A DNA stretch of 64,000 nucleotides from Eudorina sp. 2006-703-Eu-15. Lineage: Eukaryota; Chlorophyta; Chlorophyceae; Chlamydomonadales; Volvocaceae. The DNA is taken from the NCBI GenBank assembly GCA_003117195.1, contig BDSI01000005.1, positions 852,857 to 916,856 on the forward strand. The letters run 5' to 3'. The position numbers and the translations under genes are program-made. The notes under the pieces are model-generated. The model was given only the letters and a program-made list of their open reading frames with translations, was not told where the DNA came from and did no database searches. Shown one piece after another: positions 11,322 to 28,108 of the stretch (within the stretch, counting starts at the first letter, position 1; each line of letters starts with the position of its first letter).

Positions 11322-11387
11322 GGAGGCACCCGCGTTGCTCAGTAAATACGTTCAACGGAGGCACTCGCGTTGCTCAGTAGATGCGCT
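11322..11387 (-). repeat. 33-bp tandem duplication across the SPS stop codon
   Basis: 11322-11354 and 11355-11387 are near copies (AGGCACCCGCGTTGCTCAGT against AGGCACTCGCGTTGCTCAGT). One copy includes the last codons and stop of the SPS gene; the other lies just downstream in the 3' UTR. Confidence 0.7.
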
Positions 11388-13218
11388 CAAGGACGTAATC
11401 GACCATGAGCCGCAACGAGCGGCGCGATGGGCCCTCCGGGAGGCACTCTAGGGAAGCCAGAGCCATGTCCGCCTGCTGCCGCGCCAGCAGCCGCGCCTCC
11501 TCGATACCGCCCGTCTCCCGGACCAGCTCCAGGGCGCGCTCCAGGGAGCCGTCCTCTACAAACTCCGAGGAGATAATGTCCAGAAGCTCCGGCGATTTAC
11601 GCAGGGCGAAAATCGCGGGAGCCGTGAGATTGCCGCTCGCCAGGTCCTGGCCCTGTGTTCATGAAAGCAAAGCAAGCAATGTCACAAGCCCTTCGGAAAC
11701 TTTGCTTGCGACCTTACGAGTACACTGAAAACCATCTGAACCCATCTGGATCAGGTGATGACAAAGAGCACACGCAGGCGCTTGAAGCACTGTTGCGGAC
11801 TTCACCCTGCAAAACCCGCCATCTTCAGGCAGGTTCCCGCACGATCCCGTCGGCGACCCGATATGCACATAACTATGATGGGCTTGCCACATCCTTTGGC
11901 CACGTCTGTTGGTATGGTGCATCATGGGTCGACAACACGGACAACAAGCCCGTGAGTGGGTCGCCACAGAAGCGGATCAAACATCGTGGGGAGACGGACC
12001 TGTGGCTTGCCGAGCTGCTCTGTTGACTGCGTGAAGTCCAAGATGTCATCCACTACTTGGAAAGCCAGGCCGAGGTGCTTGCCATAGTTGTACATCGCCT
12101 CCTTGACCTCCACGGGCGAATCGCTGAAGACGGCAGCCGAGCGGCAGCTGGCCGCAATCAAAGACGCTGTCTTATAGAACGACTTGTCCAAGTACTGGTC
12201 TAGGGTAATGTCGGTGTCAAACAGGCTGGCGGCCTGGCTGATCTCGCCGTTGGCAAAATCGGCAATAACCTGACTGATGAGCTTAATGACCTGGGGCAAA
12301 CAGATGCACGGACCACGGATGCATGCGTGTCAAGAAGGCATTGGGTGAAAACCCATTTGGTATAATGTTGGTTGGCTTCGGAACTGGTCAGCAACGGAAA
12401 ACCTACGACAGCAGCCGAAGCGACGCACCTCGAGGTTGTCCAGGTTCGCAAGGAACCACGAAGACTGTGCGAACAAGAAGTCGCCGGCCAGCACGGCAAC
12501 ACGTGTGCCATACATGCTGTTGATAGTCTTCGCGCCTGCGGCGAGCCGAGGGGACCGTCGACTTCCAGTTAGAGTTAAGACGCAAGGTTGGCCCCAAAAA
12601 CCACACCACAAAACGTACCTCGCCTGATGTCGCACTCGTCGAGCACGTCGTCGTGAACCAAACTGGCTGTGTGAATCATCTCCGTAATCTCCGCCAGCCG
12701 ACGGTGCTTCTCCGTCAGCTCCCTGAGGGGCAAACTATTGTTAATTTTACTGAACTTATTATGAAGCACGTCTGCAATTGGAATGGTGCTCACGTGAGGC
12801 CTTCGCGCTGCGCTGTGGAGTGCGCGACGAGGAAGACGATGACTGGCCTCAGCTTCTTGCCGCCCGCACCAAAGATCTGCTCCGCCGCAGCCAGCAGCAT
12901 AGGATGACGATTGCCAACCACATTCTTCAGGTTCTGGTTCATTTGCTCCATGTCAGCTTTCACCGGCGACAAAATCTCGTTGAGCAGGTTGGCAGGTGGC
13001 ACAACCTGGGCCTCAAGCTTAAGGGCGGTTTGCCCTTCGCTGCGAGTAGGTGTGTAGACGCATGCCCGCACGTTTGAACGCGAGCCCTTGTGGCTCCGCT
13101 GGAAAGGCGCGATAAAGTTGCGGTGGCGCGGCAGGCAGGTTGGAACAACACGAGACGAGCAGCCAACGGCGTCCGGGGTGCTCATCCGCTCAGGGACATT
13201 CATAGTGTACAGGCTCAT
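11374..13218 (-). CDS. SPS: Solanesyl (all-trans-polyprenyl) diphosphate synthase, plastid
   Basis: Makes the long prenyl chain for plastoquinone by adding isopentenyl diphosphate units. Exons 13218-12794, 12722-12619, 12535-12429, 12290-12000 and 11652-11374 join in phase to give 401 residues. The first ~85 residues are basic and Ser/Arg-rich, a plausible transit peptide. Then come [11 protein letters not shown], the first aspartate-rich motif in HDDVLDE (about residues 165-171), [17 protein letters not shown], and the second in [18 protein letters not shown] (about 291-308). The C-terminus DYVLERIY matches the family. The match is closest to cyanobacterial/plastid solanesyl synthases (SPS2-like). 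For the last exon I chose the acceptor at 11653, since it restores the family length [12 protein letters not shown]. Divergent from the M14 gene with 692 bp between. Confidence 0.93.
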
Positions 13219-13910
13219 CCTGGAAAAGTTGCACGCAGGATAGACGGACGATAGTTGTGCGTCAGCTAGCCGGACATCGACTTTTAGCTAAAGGTGTTTG
13301 CCTACTGAAGCAAGCCAGGAATGTATTATAAAGCAATGAAGACCTGTGTGGTAGCAGGGCGCAAACCAGAGGTATTATAGTTGTGCGGTGCCGGACCTCA
13401 GTAAACCTCTGGTTGAGACGAAATTCGTCCGTACGCGAGGGCCAATCGTCACTCAACTGCAAAAACCACTAAAATCCATACTTCATTCAATTCACAATGT
13501 TGGTTGGAGCATCGCTCATTAGCTCGGGTGGCCACGCTTTCACGGAGTTGTTTCAGGTCGCTTAATGCGAACACATCGCAGCTCGGCGCGCGTGGCGCGT
13601 GCTTTAGGTTCAATTTGTAATCTTCAGCCACGCTTCAACTGTCGCATTTTTTTACAAAGTCCTTGTGCGGCGGGTGCCCGTCCACCTGGCACGATGTCGC
13701 CTGTGACACGCACGCAGCCTCTGCATGGGAACCAGAATGGAAGCGATCATCATCAGATGTAAGAATGGAGGAATGGGCGGATTGCGCCCTGCGTGTCCTT
13801 GCACTGTTGTCACTCCCCCCGCCCCCCCTCTCAGAACATGGCGACAGGGTGTCATCGCCGCCGCCTCTTCCAGCACCCATGCTTCTCAGCCTTCGACAGG
13901 CAGCTACAGG
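13219..13910. promoter_or_regulatory. Divergent upstream region shared by SPS and the M14 peptidase gene
   Basis: 692 bp between two start codons facing away from each other. It presumably carries both promoters and 5' UTRs. An in-frame extension upstream of 13911 is open to about 13725 and could be coding. Confidence 0.45.
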
Positions 13911-16900
13911 ATGTCATCCTGTATGGACTCGGGCAACATCGAGGTATGCGCTTCCTCTTCGAACACTCAAGTAATCATCACACCTACTCACCGCGAGGGC
14001 AGGGCATGCCCTGAAATGTGTACATGGCGTACATGGATTTCAGATTGTGGGCTACTGCACAACCTGGCTCCTGTCACGAGCACACAAGGGTTCCGATGTC
14101 CAAACCTGCGAGCGGGGAACACAATCCGAATATCGCACCCGGAAGCTCGGCCGTGCGTGATAGCGGCTGCCTGTGCATTGTGGGACCGCTTCCAGGCATC
14201 ACCCTTGACAGTACCGCAAACCCATGCCCCCATAAACCGGCTTTATTGAATTTAAACTCCGTTCACCGCTGCAAAACGCGCCCGAAGATGTTCTGTGTCG
14301 TTTCGAAGCAAAGGGTGCTAGCGTGACCATTGCAGGGCCTTACCATCCGCTGGCGAGCGCCGCTGTGTTTGTCGGTTTATGGGCCTCAACCGAAAGGGGT
14401 AACCACCAACCCCTAACCACCAACCGATGTCTCCTCGCCCTCCCCGCCCCCATGTGTGTCCTACGCCTGGGCTCAGGTGCTGGGCAGCGGCCAGGGGGAC
14501 GTGATCGATCTGGCCATCCGTTCGGACCCCTTCTGCGCCTCGGACGGGAGGGCGCACTTCCAGTTGAGCGGCCTGGGCGGGGCTGGGGACGGGGCTGGGG
14601 ACGCGAGTTACAGGGAATTGCGCAAACAGCGCTGACACTTGGTGCACGGAGGACGTCAAAGCGTATCGGATGCGCGCGCTGCAGGCGAGGAGAGCGGGGC
14701 AGTGAGGATATGCCTTGTATCCTTGCCATACCGGCGCGGCATCCCCCGTACTGGTCAGGCCTTGTTGTGCATGAGATTTTGGCGTGCTTTGCTTGGCGCG
14801 ATGGGCGCCTCTCGGCCTTGGGCCCTGATTCATCCCGCGCTGCCCCACCCCTCATGTCATCCGGCCCAACCAGACAGATGGTTCAACTTCCGGCTTGTGG
14901 GGGCCGCGGGCCGGTCGATGCAGCTGAGGATCACCAATGCGGGGGAAGCCAGCTACGCGCCGGCGTGGAAGGGCTACCAGGCCTGTGCATCGTACGACCT
15001 GCAGGACTGGTTCCGGTGCGTACGGCAGGCTGTCTAGGCGGTGGCGTGATGAGCTCGAAGCAGCTGACTTTGCGGCTAGCTGTCGTTGTACCAGCGTCAT
15101 CCCCGATATCTAAATTCGCCCCACTCCCTACAGCTCCATCCCTCTCCCTCTGTCGGCGACCCTGGTGACCTCCGCTGCGTGCGCCGCCGTCCTGTCCCGC
15201 AGCGTTCCAACCACATATGACGAGGCCAGCGGCGTGCTGACCATCTCCCACACGCCGCAGTACGACGCGGTGCAGTACGCGTACTTTGCGCCGTACACGC
15301 TGGACCGCCACGCGGCGCTGCTGGCCCGCATGCAGGGCCGCGCCCGGGCTGACCTGCCCGTACGGCTGCACGTGCTGGGAACCTCCCTGGACGGTCGGGA
15401 TCTTGAAATGCTCCAGGTGGGCTGTACGGCAGCAGGGGTTGGGGTTTCCCCAGTGTGACTACATCACCGGGGTCAGGGGATGGTGATTTCGCGCGTACGG
15501 TCATCCCTGGAGTGGAAGACGTGCCGCAAATCGCGTGGCGCTGTACGGTTTTGGTTGAAGAAGACTTGACCTCACATGGTAACAGGTCGGCACTCATCAA
15601 ACCCCCCATGATGGCACCCCGTCGGCGGTCCCGCAGATTGGGCCCGCGGCCCCCGCGCCGCCGCAGCCCGCGCCCGTGGGCGCGGACGCCGCCGCGGTGC
15701 TGTCCGCCGCCGCGGCGCCCCACCCGCTGCGGGTGTGGGTGATTGCGCGGCAGCACCCGGGCGAGAGCATGGCGGAGTGGTTCGCGGAGGGGCTGCTGGA
15801 GCGGCTCACGGACCCGGAGGACGGACTGGCGAGGAGCCTGCTGGGCAAGGTGAGGGGCTGGCGGGCCGAGGGCCTGGGAAGCTGCTGGGGATCTGTCGAG
15901 GATGAGGGCTACAATGGATGGACGGAATGGGGTCGTGGCCTGGGTTTTGCTGAGGTGCTACCGGGATGGGGAGAGGCGGTGGATGGCTGGCGGTGGATGG
16001 AGTCGCTCCGGGGGCCTTGGAGCGCTCGGCAGAGGGGATCGCGGGGCTGTGCGCCAAGGGGCTATCCGGGGAAAGGGTGCTGGGCGTTGCGTGGCGCTGG
16101 CGCTGGTTAGTTGTGTGGGATGGCCTGGTAGAGCGGGGAGACAGGGCGGTTTGCTGCCATGACCTGCCTCCTCCAGGCGTCGGTCGATTCCACTGCGGCG
16201 TTCACGCTCTTACCCCCGGGACTGGCGCCATCTGACACGCTCCTTGCCCACGGGCCGGAACCTTGTAGACCCCTCTCAAGCCCCGCCCCACCGCCGCACC
16301 CGCTGCAGGCCGCTGTGTATGTGGTGCCCAACATGTGTCCAGACGGCTCCTTCCGCGGCCACCTGCGCACCAACGCCGCGGGCACCAACCTCAACCGCGC
16401 CTGGGCTGCTCCCTCCCTGGAGTCCAGCCCCGAGGTGCTGCACACGCTGACGGCCATGGAGCGGACCGGTGAGCGCACCCCCGCCCACCACCCTTGCATA
16501 CCACCGCTGCACACTGGCCACCGCGGTCTCATCCCGTGCCACCCCGGCGTTACTGCCTGTCGCTGCCTGTCTACGCGCCCCGCACCAGCGCCCTCCCCTT
16601 AAATGTTGATCACGTCAGTAAAACGTCACCGGACCCTCTCCCTCTCCCTCCCTGCGTGCCTGTACGCCCGCCCCAATGTCTACCAAATTCCTATACCTCC
16701 CCCCGGGAACCCTCCCCCGCTTCCCAGGCGTGGACTTGTTCCTGGACGTCCACGGCGACGAGGAGCTGCCCCACGTGTTCGTGGCGGGACTGGAGGGCGT
16801 CCCCCGCTGGGGGCCCCGCCTGCAGGCGCTGCAGTCCGCCTTCTGCGCCGCCTATACCCGGCACGCCCCCGAGTTCCAGACCAAGTACGGGTACGGGGTG

Positions 16901-17296
16901 GACGCGCCGGGCCGCGCCAACCTGACGCTGGCCAGCAAACAGGTGCGGACGGGGCAAGAGGGAGGAGGGAGGCGGGAGGCATGAGCGCATGAGCGCATGA
17001 CGCACCCCTACCCACCCGCTTGCGTCCATCGCGACTTTATTGCGAGTCATCTCAACCACCAGGATTCGCCGTCTGCTCTATGCTGACGTCGTCAACTTAG
17101 CTGCCTACATCTCTGATGGTTCGTGCGACCGCAGGTGTGTCAGCGATTCGACTGCCTGTCGCTGACGCTGGAGATGCCGTTCAAGGACAGCGCTGAGGTG
17201 CCCGACCCGCGGGTCGGTTGGAGCCCGGGTCGGTCCAAGCGCCTGGGCGCGGCGCTGGTGGGTGCGGTCTACGAAGTGCTGCACATGCTGCGGTAG
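13911..17296 (+). CDS. M14 family zinc carboxypeptidase (cytosolic carboxypeptidase-like)
   Basis: Zinc metallocarboxypeptidase of the CCP-like M14 branch; substrate unknown (tubulin/peptide trimming or peptidoglycan-type activities are known in relatives). Exons 13911-13943, 14477-14562, 14878-15015, 15203-15416, 15586-15849, 16309-16468, 16728-16942 and 17135-17296 join in phase (423 residues). The N-terminal beta domain reads DSGNIEV, then [19 protein letters not shown] and [13 protein letters not shown]. The catalytic domain has [12 protein letters not shown] (zinc ligands His and Glu of HxxE), [37 protein letters not shown] (third ligand His) and LTLEMPFKD with the catalytic Glu. All key residues are present. 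Exon 5 carries a low-complexity Ala/Pro insert of about 30 residues. The start is the last plausible ATG; an upstream in-frame start is possible. Confidence 0.9.
16676..16697 (+). other. Shared intron element, copy in M14 intron 6-7
   Basis: ATGTCTACCAAATTCCTATA followed by CC, sense strand, 30 nt before the acceptor at 16727. Confidence 0.8.
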
Positions 17297-18917
17297 CGGC
17301 CATGAGGGTAGCGGAAAGGATACACAGGACGGGGACCTGAGTGAAGAGAGGAACAGACGGGATCCATGCGCGCTGAATACACACGCTCACGTAAAGTATA
17401 TGGGCCTGGGCGGTTCTGGGCGGGGTTTCTCAATACACATGCTCCCGGAGGGCCGTGGCGGCCGTGGGATGGCTCAAGCCGTGTAGCCGCCGCCCCTGTG
17501 CGTGGGGTGTTGCTCGCTGCCGTGGCTCAATGGGTTGTGTTCATGGCGCTTTCGTCGGAAACGCGTGCGCGCTGTGGCTATTATTGACGATGTTACAGTG
17601 GTTGCCGCGGGTCATCGGTGACAGCCGCGGCCCCTTACCACACACGGGTGGTGAACACACTACAAGAAATGAAACCGCGCCGCTTTGGCGCTCTGCTATT
17701 TCGCGCGAGACGTGCGGAATTTAAATAGAGGCAAGCAGGCAGAGATGCACTCCAGCGGAGTTCTGCATCAAGAGAGACGAGGCGCCGTGAAGAGGGAGGG
17801 TTTCCGTTCAGGCCCGTATCGGGCAGTTTTGCCACGAGCGCGGTGACCACCCCTATACCGTACGGCTGCTGAGTGGCTGGCGTGTACTGCGTGTCCCTAT
17901 CGTGGGGCTAATGAGGTTGTATGTACGACTGTTCAACATGACAGCACCCGAAGGGAGTGCTGGCGCGCGGACCGCGGAGTGGGCTGCGGTGACCCGGGGG
18001 AGGGAGGGGCCTTACGCGCGGGGCCGGGCGGATGAGGGTTGGGGTTTGGCTGTGGAGGTGGATTGCTGTGGATCTCGTTGTTCTGTTCGGTTCAGCTGGA
18101 GGTTCCCAGCTGAAGCGGTCGGTGGTTTGCGTGCGTTGCAGAAGCCGCGGGGCTGTAAGTTGATGAATACCCATTTGGTGGGGTGCAGGTGGGGTTGTCT
18201 AGGTTTAGTTTCCCGTCGAAAATCGATCATAGCCGCACGATCACGACCTTCCGCTGCGCTGAGCTAATATGTAAATCCAATGAAAAGTTCTTGCTGTATA
18301 TGTGACTGATCAGGACTGGGTGCACACGAATCAACGCATGCAGAAGGGGTGTCGCGTGTGTGGAACCTCTGCATGCGGAGGGGTCCGGCGGTGAGGTGCA
18401 TTCTGTCGCTGGTATCTTTATCCCTCGGCTTGGTCCTCTGGATACGGTATGCCCGAACACGCGTAGGTGGGCTTGGTGGAGGTGAGGCCTGAGATCCAGA
18501 GTTGAGGGAGGGCCGCTGGAGCAAAGACCTCGTCAAGGCGATTTGTCGGCCGCGGTCAGATAAGGAATAGGCTTTGGTGCACATGCGGGAAAACGAATTG
18601 AAACTGAACAAAGGAACAATTCTACACCCAAATTTGTGGCGGTTAGGAAACGGTTGCCAATATACGACATTCATAATTAGTGATTGCCTGTGCAGACCCT
18701 ACGTGATGGTCTGCTATTGAATCTTCGTCGAACCTCCCAGCGGACGGGGTCCATCTTCTGTGCATAAGTGGCTTTAGCAGAAGTAATTGTAACGGAGCTG
18801 GAACTCACATGAAAATGCGGAGCCTGCCACGATAATTGAATCATTGACAGGGCGACACAGTCAATCGTTTGAAGGGTCAGTTCTTACGGACAAGTGTGAA
18901 AGGCGGGCTGCGGCGCC
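17297..18917. other. Intergenic between M14 and RPB11 genes
   Basis: 3' UTR of the peptidase gene followed by the RPB11 promoter. A TGTAA occurs at 18154. No frame with recognisable features. Confidence 0.5.
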
Positions 18918-19280
18918 ATGAACCAGCCGGATCGATACGTCCAGTTCGTGCTCCCTGAGGGAGAGCGTAAAGTTTCCTATAAAGCTGATACCAAGTTGAA
19001 AGATGCCGGGACGTTCAGCTTTCGGTCCGAGGACCACACTATGGGGAACTTGCTGCGAATGCAGCTGCACTCGGACAAGTCGATGGTCTTCGCTGGGTAC
19101 CGTATTCCGCATCCGCTGGAGCCGGTGATGGTCGTCAAGGTGCAGACCAATGGGACCAAGTCCCCCGAGGAGGCCTTGTCGCACGCGCTGCAGGACCTTG
19201 CCAGCGAGTTTGCGTTCATGTTGAACGAGTTTGACCGGGAAGTGATGAATTCTCAGCAAACATCGATGCACAATCTCTAG
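18918..19280 (+). CDS. RPB11: RNA polymerase II subunit RPB11
   Basis: Assembly subunit of Pol II that pairs with RPB3, corresponding to half of the bacterial alpha dimer. The 120-residue frame from the ATG at 18918 is full length (family about 115-120). It shows MNQPDRYVQFVLPEGERKVS, DTKLKDAGTFSF, the hallmark EDHTMGNLLRMQL, VFAGYRIPHPLEP and a C-terminal helix LASEFAFMLNEFDREV. It has no introns, in contrast to all other conserved genes here. The sequence is clearly RPB11 rather than RPC19. Confidence 0.96.
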   Translation: MNQPDRYVQFVLPEGERKVSYKADTKLKDAGTFSFRSEDHTMGNLLRMQLHSDKSMVFAGYRIPHPLEPVMVVKVQTNGTKSPEEALSHALQDLASEFAFMLNEFDREVMNSQQTSMHNL

Positions 19281-19453
19281 CCTTGAGCGTGGCTGGTTCG
19301 AGGTTGAGTGGGACTCGTACACTTGCGTTTCGGGGCATATGAGAATCCATTTCATTAAATCATTTAACTACACGACGGCTTGGAGCCTTGTAGAAGGGTA
19401 GGCCTAACCCGATCCTGGAACCAATCCGACGTCGAGACTTCTATTTGCAGTCC

Positions 19454-22011
19454 ATGAATGTAACATACAGGGCCGATGGGGAGCGGCACACACGGCCGTT
19501 ATCTGAACTCTTGTTTCCCGTCCTGATCTCGCCTGAGGACGACGCGTCGTCCGGGCAGCTACCCCAGGCGCCAGCTATCCGCCTGCTGCGCTCGCCCTCC
19601 GCCTCAGCCAGCACACCCAGCACAGCAGATGACATCTCCGTTGTGAGCAGCAGCCGCATTGTTGAGCTCCATGTGCAGGCTGAGGGAGACACCTGCCTGT
19701 CCTATGGCCAAACGCTCCGCGGGACGCCCTGCCCGCCGCCCGCTGCAGCCGCCCACGCGTCAGCTGCCAGCACTTCAGCCACCAGCGCCGCTGCCAGCAC
19801 CCAGCCGTTCGTTGTCCGAATCCCTGCCAGCCAGGTGCGGGGTTCACAAGCACCGTGGGTGACATGATACATGATGACGGTCCGGCCCATGGCGGTCAGG
19901 CCCCGGTGCGCAGGGGGGGATCGCAGAGGTCTGTCTGCTCCTCAGCAGCTGCGGTGACGACGGCCGGCCATACCCACGCGGGCGAACAAGCGCAACAGGG
20001 CCTCGTCCTGCGCACGCGCAGAAAGCCGTCCTAGGGCTCTGCAATTGCCTAGACGGCATCCTGCGCCGGCATCCCCCCTCCATCCGCACCCGCACCCGCA
20101 GGCCTATCCCGACTGGCGCGTGCTGCAGCTGCGCTTCGCGTCGGCCCGAGCGGCGCCCGGGGGCCTTTGCAGCCTGTACGACATCCGGTTGCTTCCCGCA
20201 GCGTCCTGTGGCAGCGACGCAGCGTCACCCGCCACGGCGGACGCCCTCGCGCTCTCTGCACCTCCCGACGGAAGCTGTACGGCAGTGACGTCGCCGCCGC
20301 CGCTGCCGGGCACAGTGCCGTCGCCCGGTCAGGACACACCGGCGGCTCGGATGGACCCTGCGGGGGCGGGGATCGGGGCGGGGGATGGGACCGCGGGGCC
20401 GTCGACTGTATCTCTCGACGTCGGCAGCGGCGGCGCGGCGGGCGGTGCGGCTCCGGCCAGCAGTGAGGAGTCCGCGGCAGGGCTGCCGGCGCCTGGCCCC
20501 CCGGTGCGGGCGCAACCCACGGCGGTGTGTCCTTCCCAGCGGCAGCAGCTGCGGGAGCTGCTGCAGCGCGCGGCAGCCAGCGGTGAGTGACTGGCGGGTG
20601 GCTGCTGCGGCGCCCTTGGCATCCCGCTGAAGCTCGACTCGGCTTGGTAGGGGACGGGGGAGCTTGGGAGGGGGCTGGGGAGCTTGGGAGGGCAGCTACC
20701 GGAGTAAAACCCATTCCTTAGGGGCTGGCCGGATCCCCTAACCTCACCCTCCCTGGATGTACTCCCACTCGATGGATGGATGGATGAATGAACGAATGAA
20801 TGTTACAGCGGACCCCGACAAGGGATCGTGGTTCGGGGTGCCCTCCTAGACTCGTGCGTAACAGTGGTGCTGCGTGATATGCCGTTGTCCTTGCCCCGTG
20901 CACCCCATCTCCCCATGCCCCCTCCCCCGCAGTGCCGCCGCCTGCAGCTTTTTCCGCCGACGGACCCGCCGTGACCCACGGGTCCGCTGCGCTCCCCTCG
21001 GCGGCCAAGGCAAACTTGGGCCTGGCGGCAACGCTGGCCCGGTCCATTCTGAGCGCCCAAACGCAGACAGGTTCGCATCCAGCCACGCCGCCCGCTTCCG
21101 GCCCCGGGGGGCAGCCCGGCGGGAGCTCCGCCGCCACCGGGCAACTGCTGCCGCCACCGGCGCCACACCAACACCAACATCACCAGCAGCAAGAACAACA
21201 AGAGCAGCGCCAGCAGCTGTCGACATGGCCTGCGGCGGCCAGCGGACTCGCGGCCAGCGGAATCGGTGTCGTTAGCGGCGGCGGCGGCAGCGGCGGCGGG
21301 TTTCCTCCGCTCCCGCCCCCGCTGGCGGGGCTGCTGGCTGCGGGGCCGCTGGCCGCCGCGGCCGCCCAGCTGGCGGACGTGAGTGCGCGGGTGCGCCGCA
21401 TCGAGGAGCACCTGCTGCTGGGTGCCGCTGGAGGGCCCATGGGTCAGCAACGAGGGGCCGCCGGCGAACGCAGCCCGTCGTCGCGTATCGCTGCGCCCTC
21501 TGTCCCTCCCCCTGCAGCCGCTGCCCCCACCCTGGGACACTCTGATGCGCAACCGCAGCCACCGCCGTTGAAGCAGGGGCAGCAGCAGGACCTCTTGGAT
21601 CATACTTTAAAGGCGCCAGCGACAGCGACAGCGCAACAGCAGCCAATGGCGCTTGGGGCGGATGCGCCGCCGCCGCCGCAGCCACCGCAGGCGGAGGCGG
21701 TGCCGTCCCAGATGCAGCTGCAGCTGATGGAGCAGCTGCTCCTCAGCCTACCCGCGCTGACGGCCGGGATGGCCAGGTTGGAGGCGGCGGTGGGGCAGCA
21801 GGGCGCGCAGCTGGCGGAGCTGGGTCGGCAGTTGGCGGAGGTGCAGCGCCGGGTGGATGACGTGGGGGCGGTGGTGGGCGCGGCGGGGGGGCCTGCGCTG
21901 CCAGCGGCGCCGGCGGTACTGAGTCCGCCCACGGTGGAGGATGCGGGCGGGGAAGCGGCGGGCGTGGCTGCGAGGCCGCTGGACCCCGGTGCTGCAGCAC
22001 CCCGTGCGTAA
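19454..22011 (+). CDS. Low-complexity protein with PAAT-like (C10orf88) features
   Basis: Exons 19454-19834, 20102-20582 and 20933-22011 join in phase, giving 646 residues. Most of it is Ala/Pro/Ser/Gly-rich filler with a short Gln/His run. The conserved-looking parts are SSRIVELHVQAEGDTCLSYG plus TLRGT, PFVVRIPAS, YPDWRVLQLRFASA and CSLYDIRLLP in exons 1-2. They resemble the sequence-light beta domain of PAAT/C10orf88 proteins, which regulate ABC-type ATPases in mitochondria of animals. A C-terminal helix (MQLQLMEQLLLSL, then AELGRQLAEVQRRVDD) looks coiled-coil, also as in PAAT. The family match is from memory and tentative. The start is the first ATG after a possible acceptor (TTTGCAG), so an upstream exon may exist. 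It begins only 173 bp after RPB11. Confidence 0.7.
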
Positions 22012-23374
22012 GGTGCGCCACGGTGGCGGGTTCGTCCCCGCCCACTGGTTCTCTGACTGCCCTTGCGAACTGGCAGGCCGCCAACCCACACGGGTGGTGG
22101 TGGGGTGCGTGGGGAAGGCGGGTGGGGCGGTCACGTGGGTGTGGCAACACAGCTTCACAGCCTGGCCTTCGTGGTGCTGTTACGTACTGGGGTGGTTGCT
22201 AATGAATGAGACGGGATCGCTGTAGTTGGATGTGATGCGACGTCGGTGGCCGGTACGGTGTGCACACCGCAGAGCTGCGGCCGTTCACAGCTGCAGAGGC
22301 GGTGCGGTGCGGGTGGAAGACGTTTTAGGAAGAGGGAGAGATCTCGGCTCTCGGTCGTTGCCCAGAGCCCATGCCGCAGCGCCCTAGATGTCTCGTGGCC
22401 ATCCCGGCCTGTGTGTGACTGTGTGTACCGTATGTACGTGTGTGCGTGTGTTTGCGCCAGGGGAGGAGTGGAAGGGGTGTCGCATGCGCTCGGCTGTGGC
22501 TGCAGTTGCGAAAGCCTGATGCGAGCTCAAGCGTTGTTATATCATTCGTTTCTTGCGGTGCCAAGCAGGGCGCACATGGGTAGTCTTGTGGGTAGTAAGA
22601 CGAAGGACGAGGGCCACCCGGTTGGGTGCGCAGCAGGCCGGGCTGTGATGACGGGTATGGAAGTCTTGCGGGATAGTTGGGTCCGTTCCACGAGTTTTGA
22701 TTCATGCGGCAGTCCAAACATTGCTGTGATTGGCTGTGGCTCTCTGCTGCGCTCAGGGTTGCGCTTTTCCGTGGATGTTTCCGTCGTGTGACGCTTCCAG
22801 CGTGCTTGATGGCATGTGGAGACTGTTCCACTGAAGAACTGCAATTCCATCGACAAGTATTATGAGGTCAATGCCGGAGGTGGCTCGGGTGTTTCGCGGC
22901 GACGAACGGCCCCGGGGTCAATGGATGTAAGCTCTCCACTAGTAACCGAGGGGCAAGTAGCTCATCTTCTTCAATGCAAATACGGCTATTTATTTATGGC
23001 ATGAAGACATCATAAACATGTGTGACAACAAGGGTCTCAAAACTTGCGCACGCAAATGGTCATTTTATGGTCAACGCCGGCATCTGAAATACAAGGAACA
23101 TGTACACGAATCACAACAGCTCTCAGTTTTTTACAACACGTCTAAGCGATTCCCCATTCGTGTCGCACGTGTGTCGTGCAAGCCCACGACCTCTGCCGCC
23201 AAGCCCGCTAGGGTGATAATTATAACTACCGGAATCATTGTCCATTAGCACCGTAACGTAACATCTGTACTGGGGCTCATATTGCTTGGTCCTAACGACT
23301 CTTTCGGTTCTGTGCGGCGCATCGCACGAAAACGACTTAGTTGTTTTTGCCTGAAGAGCCGTCGCCCAGCAATC
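22012..23374. other. Intergenic between the PAAT-like gene and ADSL
   Basis: 3' UTR and ADSL upstream region. Short GT-rich stretch near 22414-22452 and a TGTAA near 22926; no gene recognised. Confidence 0.5.

Positions 23375-28108
<4,734 letters not shown>

Larger units (their letters stand above)
8542..11373. other. Intergenic between convergent FKBP and SPS genes
   Basis: Holds both 3' UTRs and no recognised gene. It contains a TGTAA signal at 8978, a long imperfect hairpin at 8996-9081, a CA-rich stretch near 9800-9840 and a 33-bp tandem duplication adjoining the SPS stop codon. Confidence 0.5.

Noticed and set aside
14323..15168. 281-residue plus-strand frame
   Set aside because: It overlaps M14 exons 2 and 3 in another frame and reads through their introns; no conserved motifs.
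20049..21603. Minus-strand frames of 221 and 266 residues
   Set aside because: Mirror images of GC-rich coding sequence of the PAAT-like gene; no splice logic or conserved blocks.
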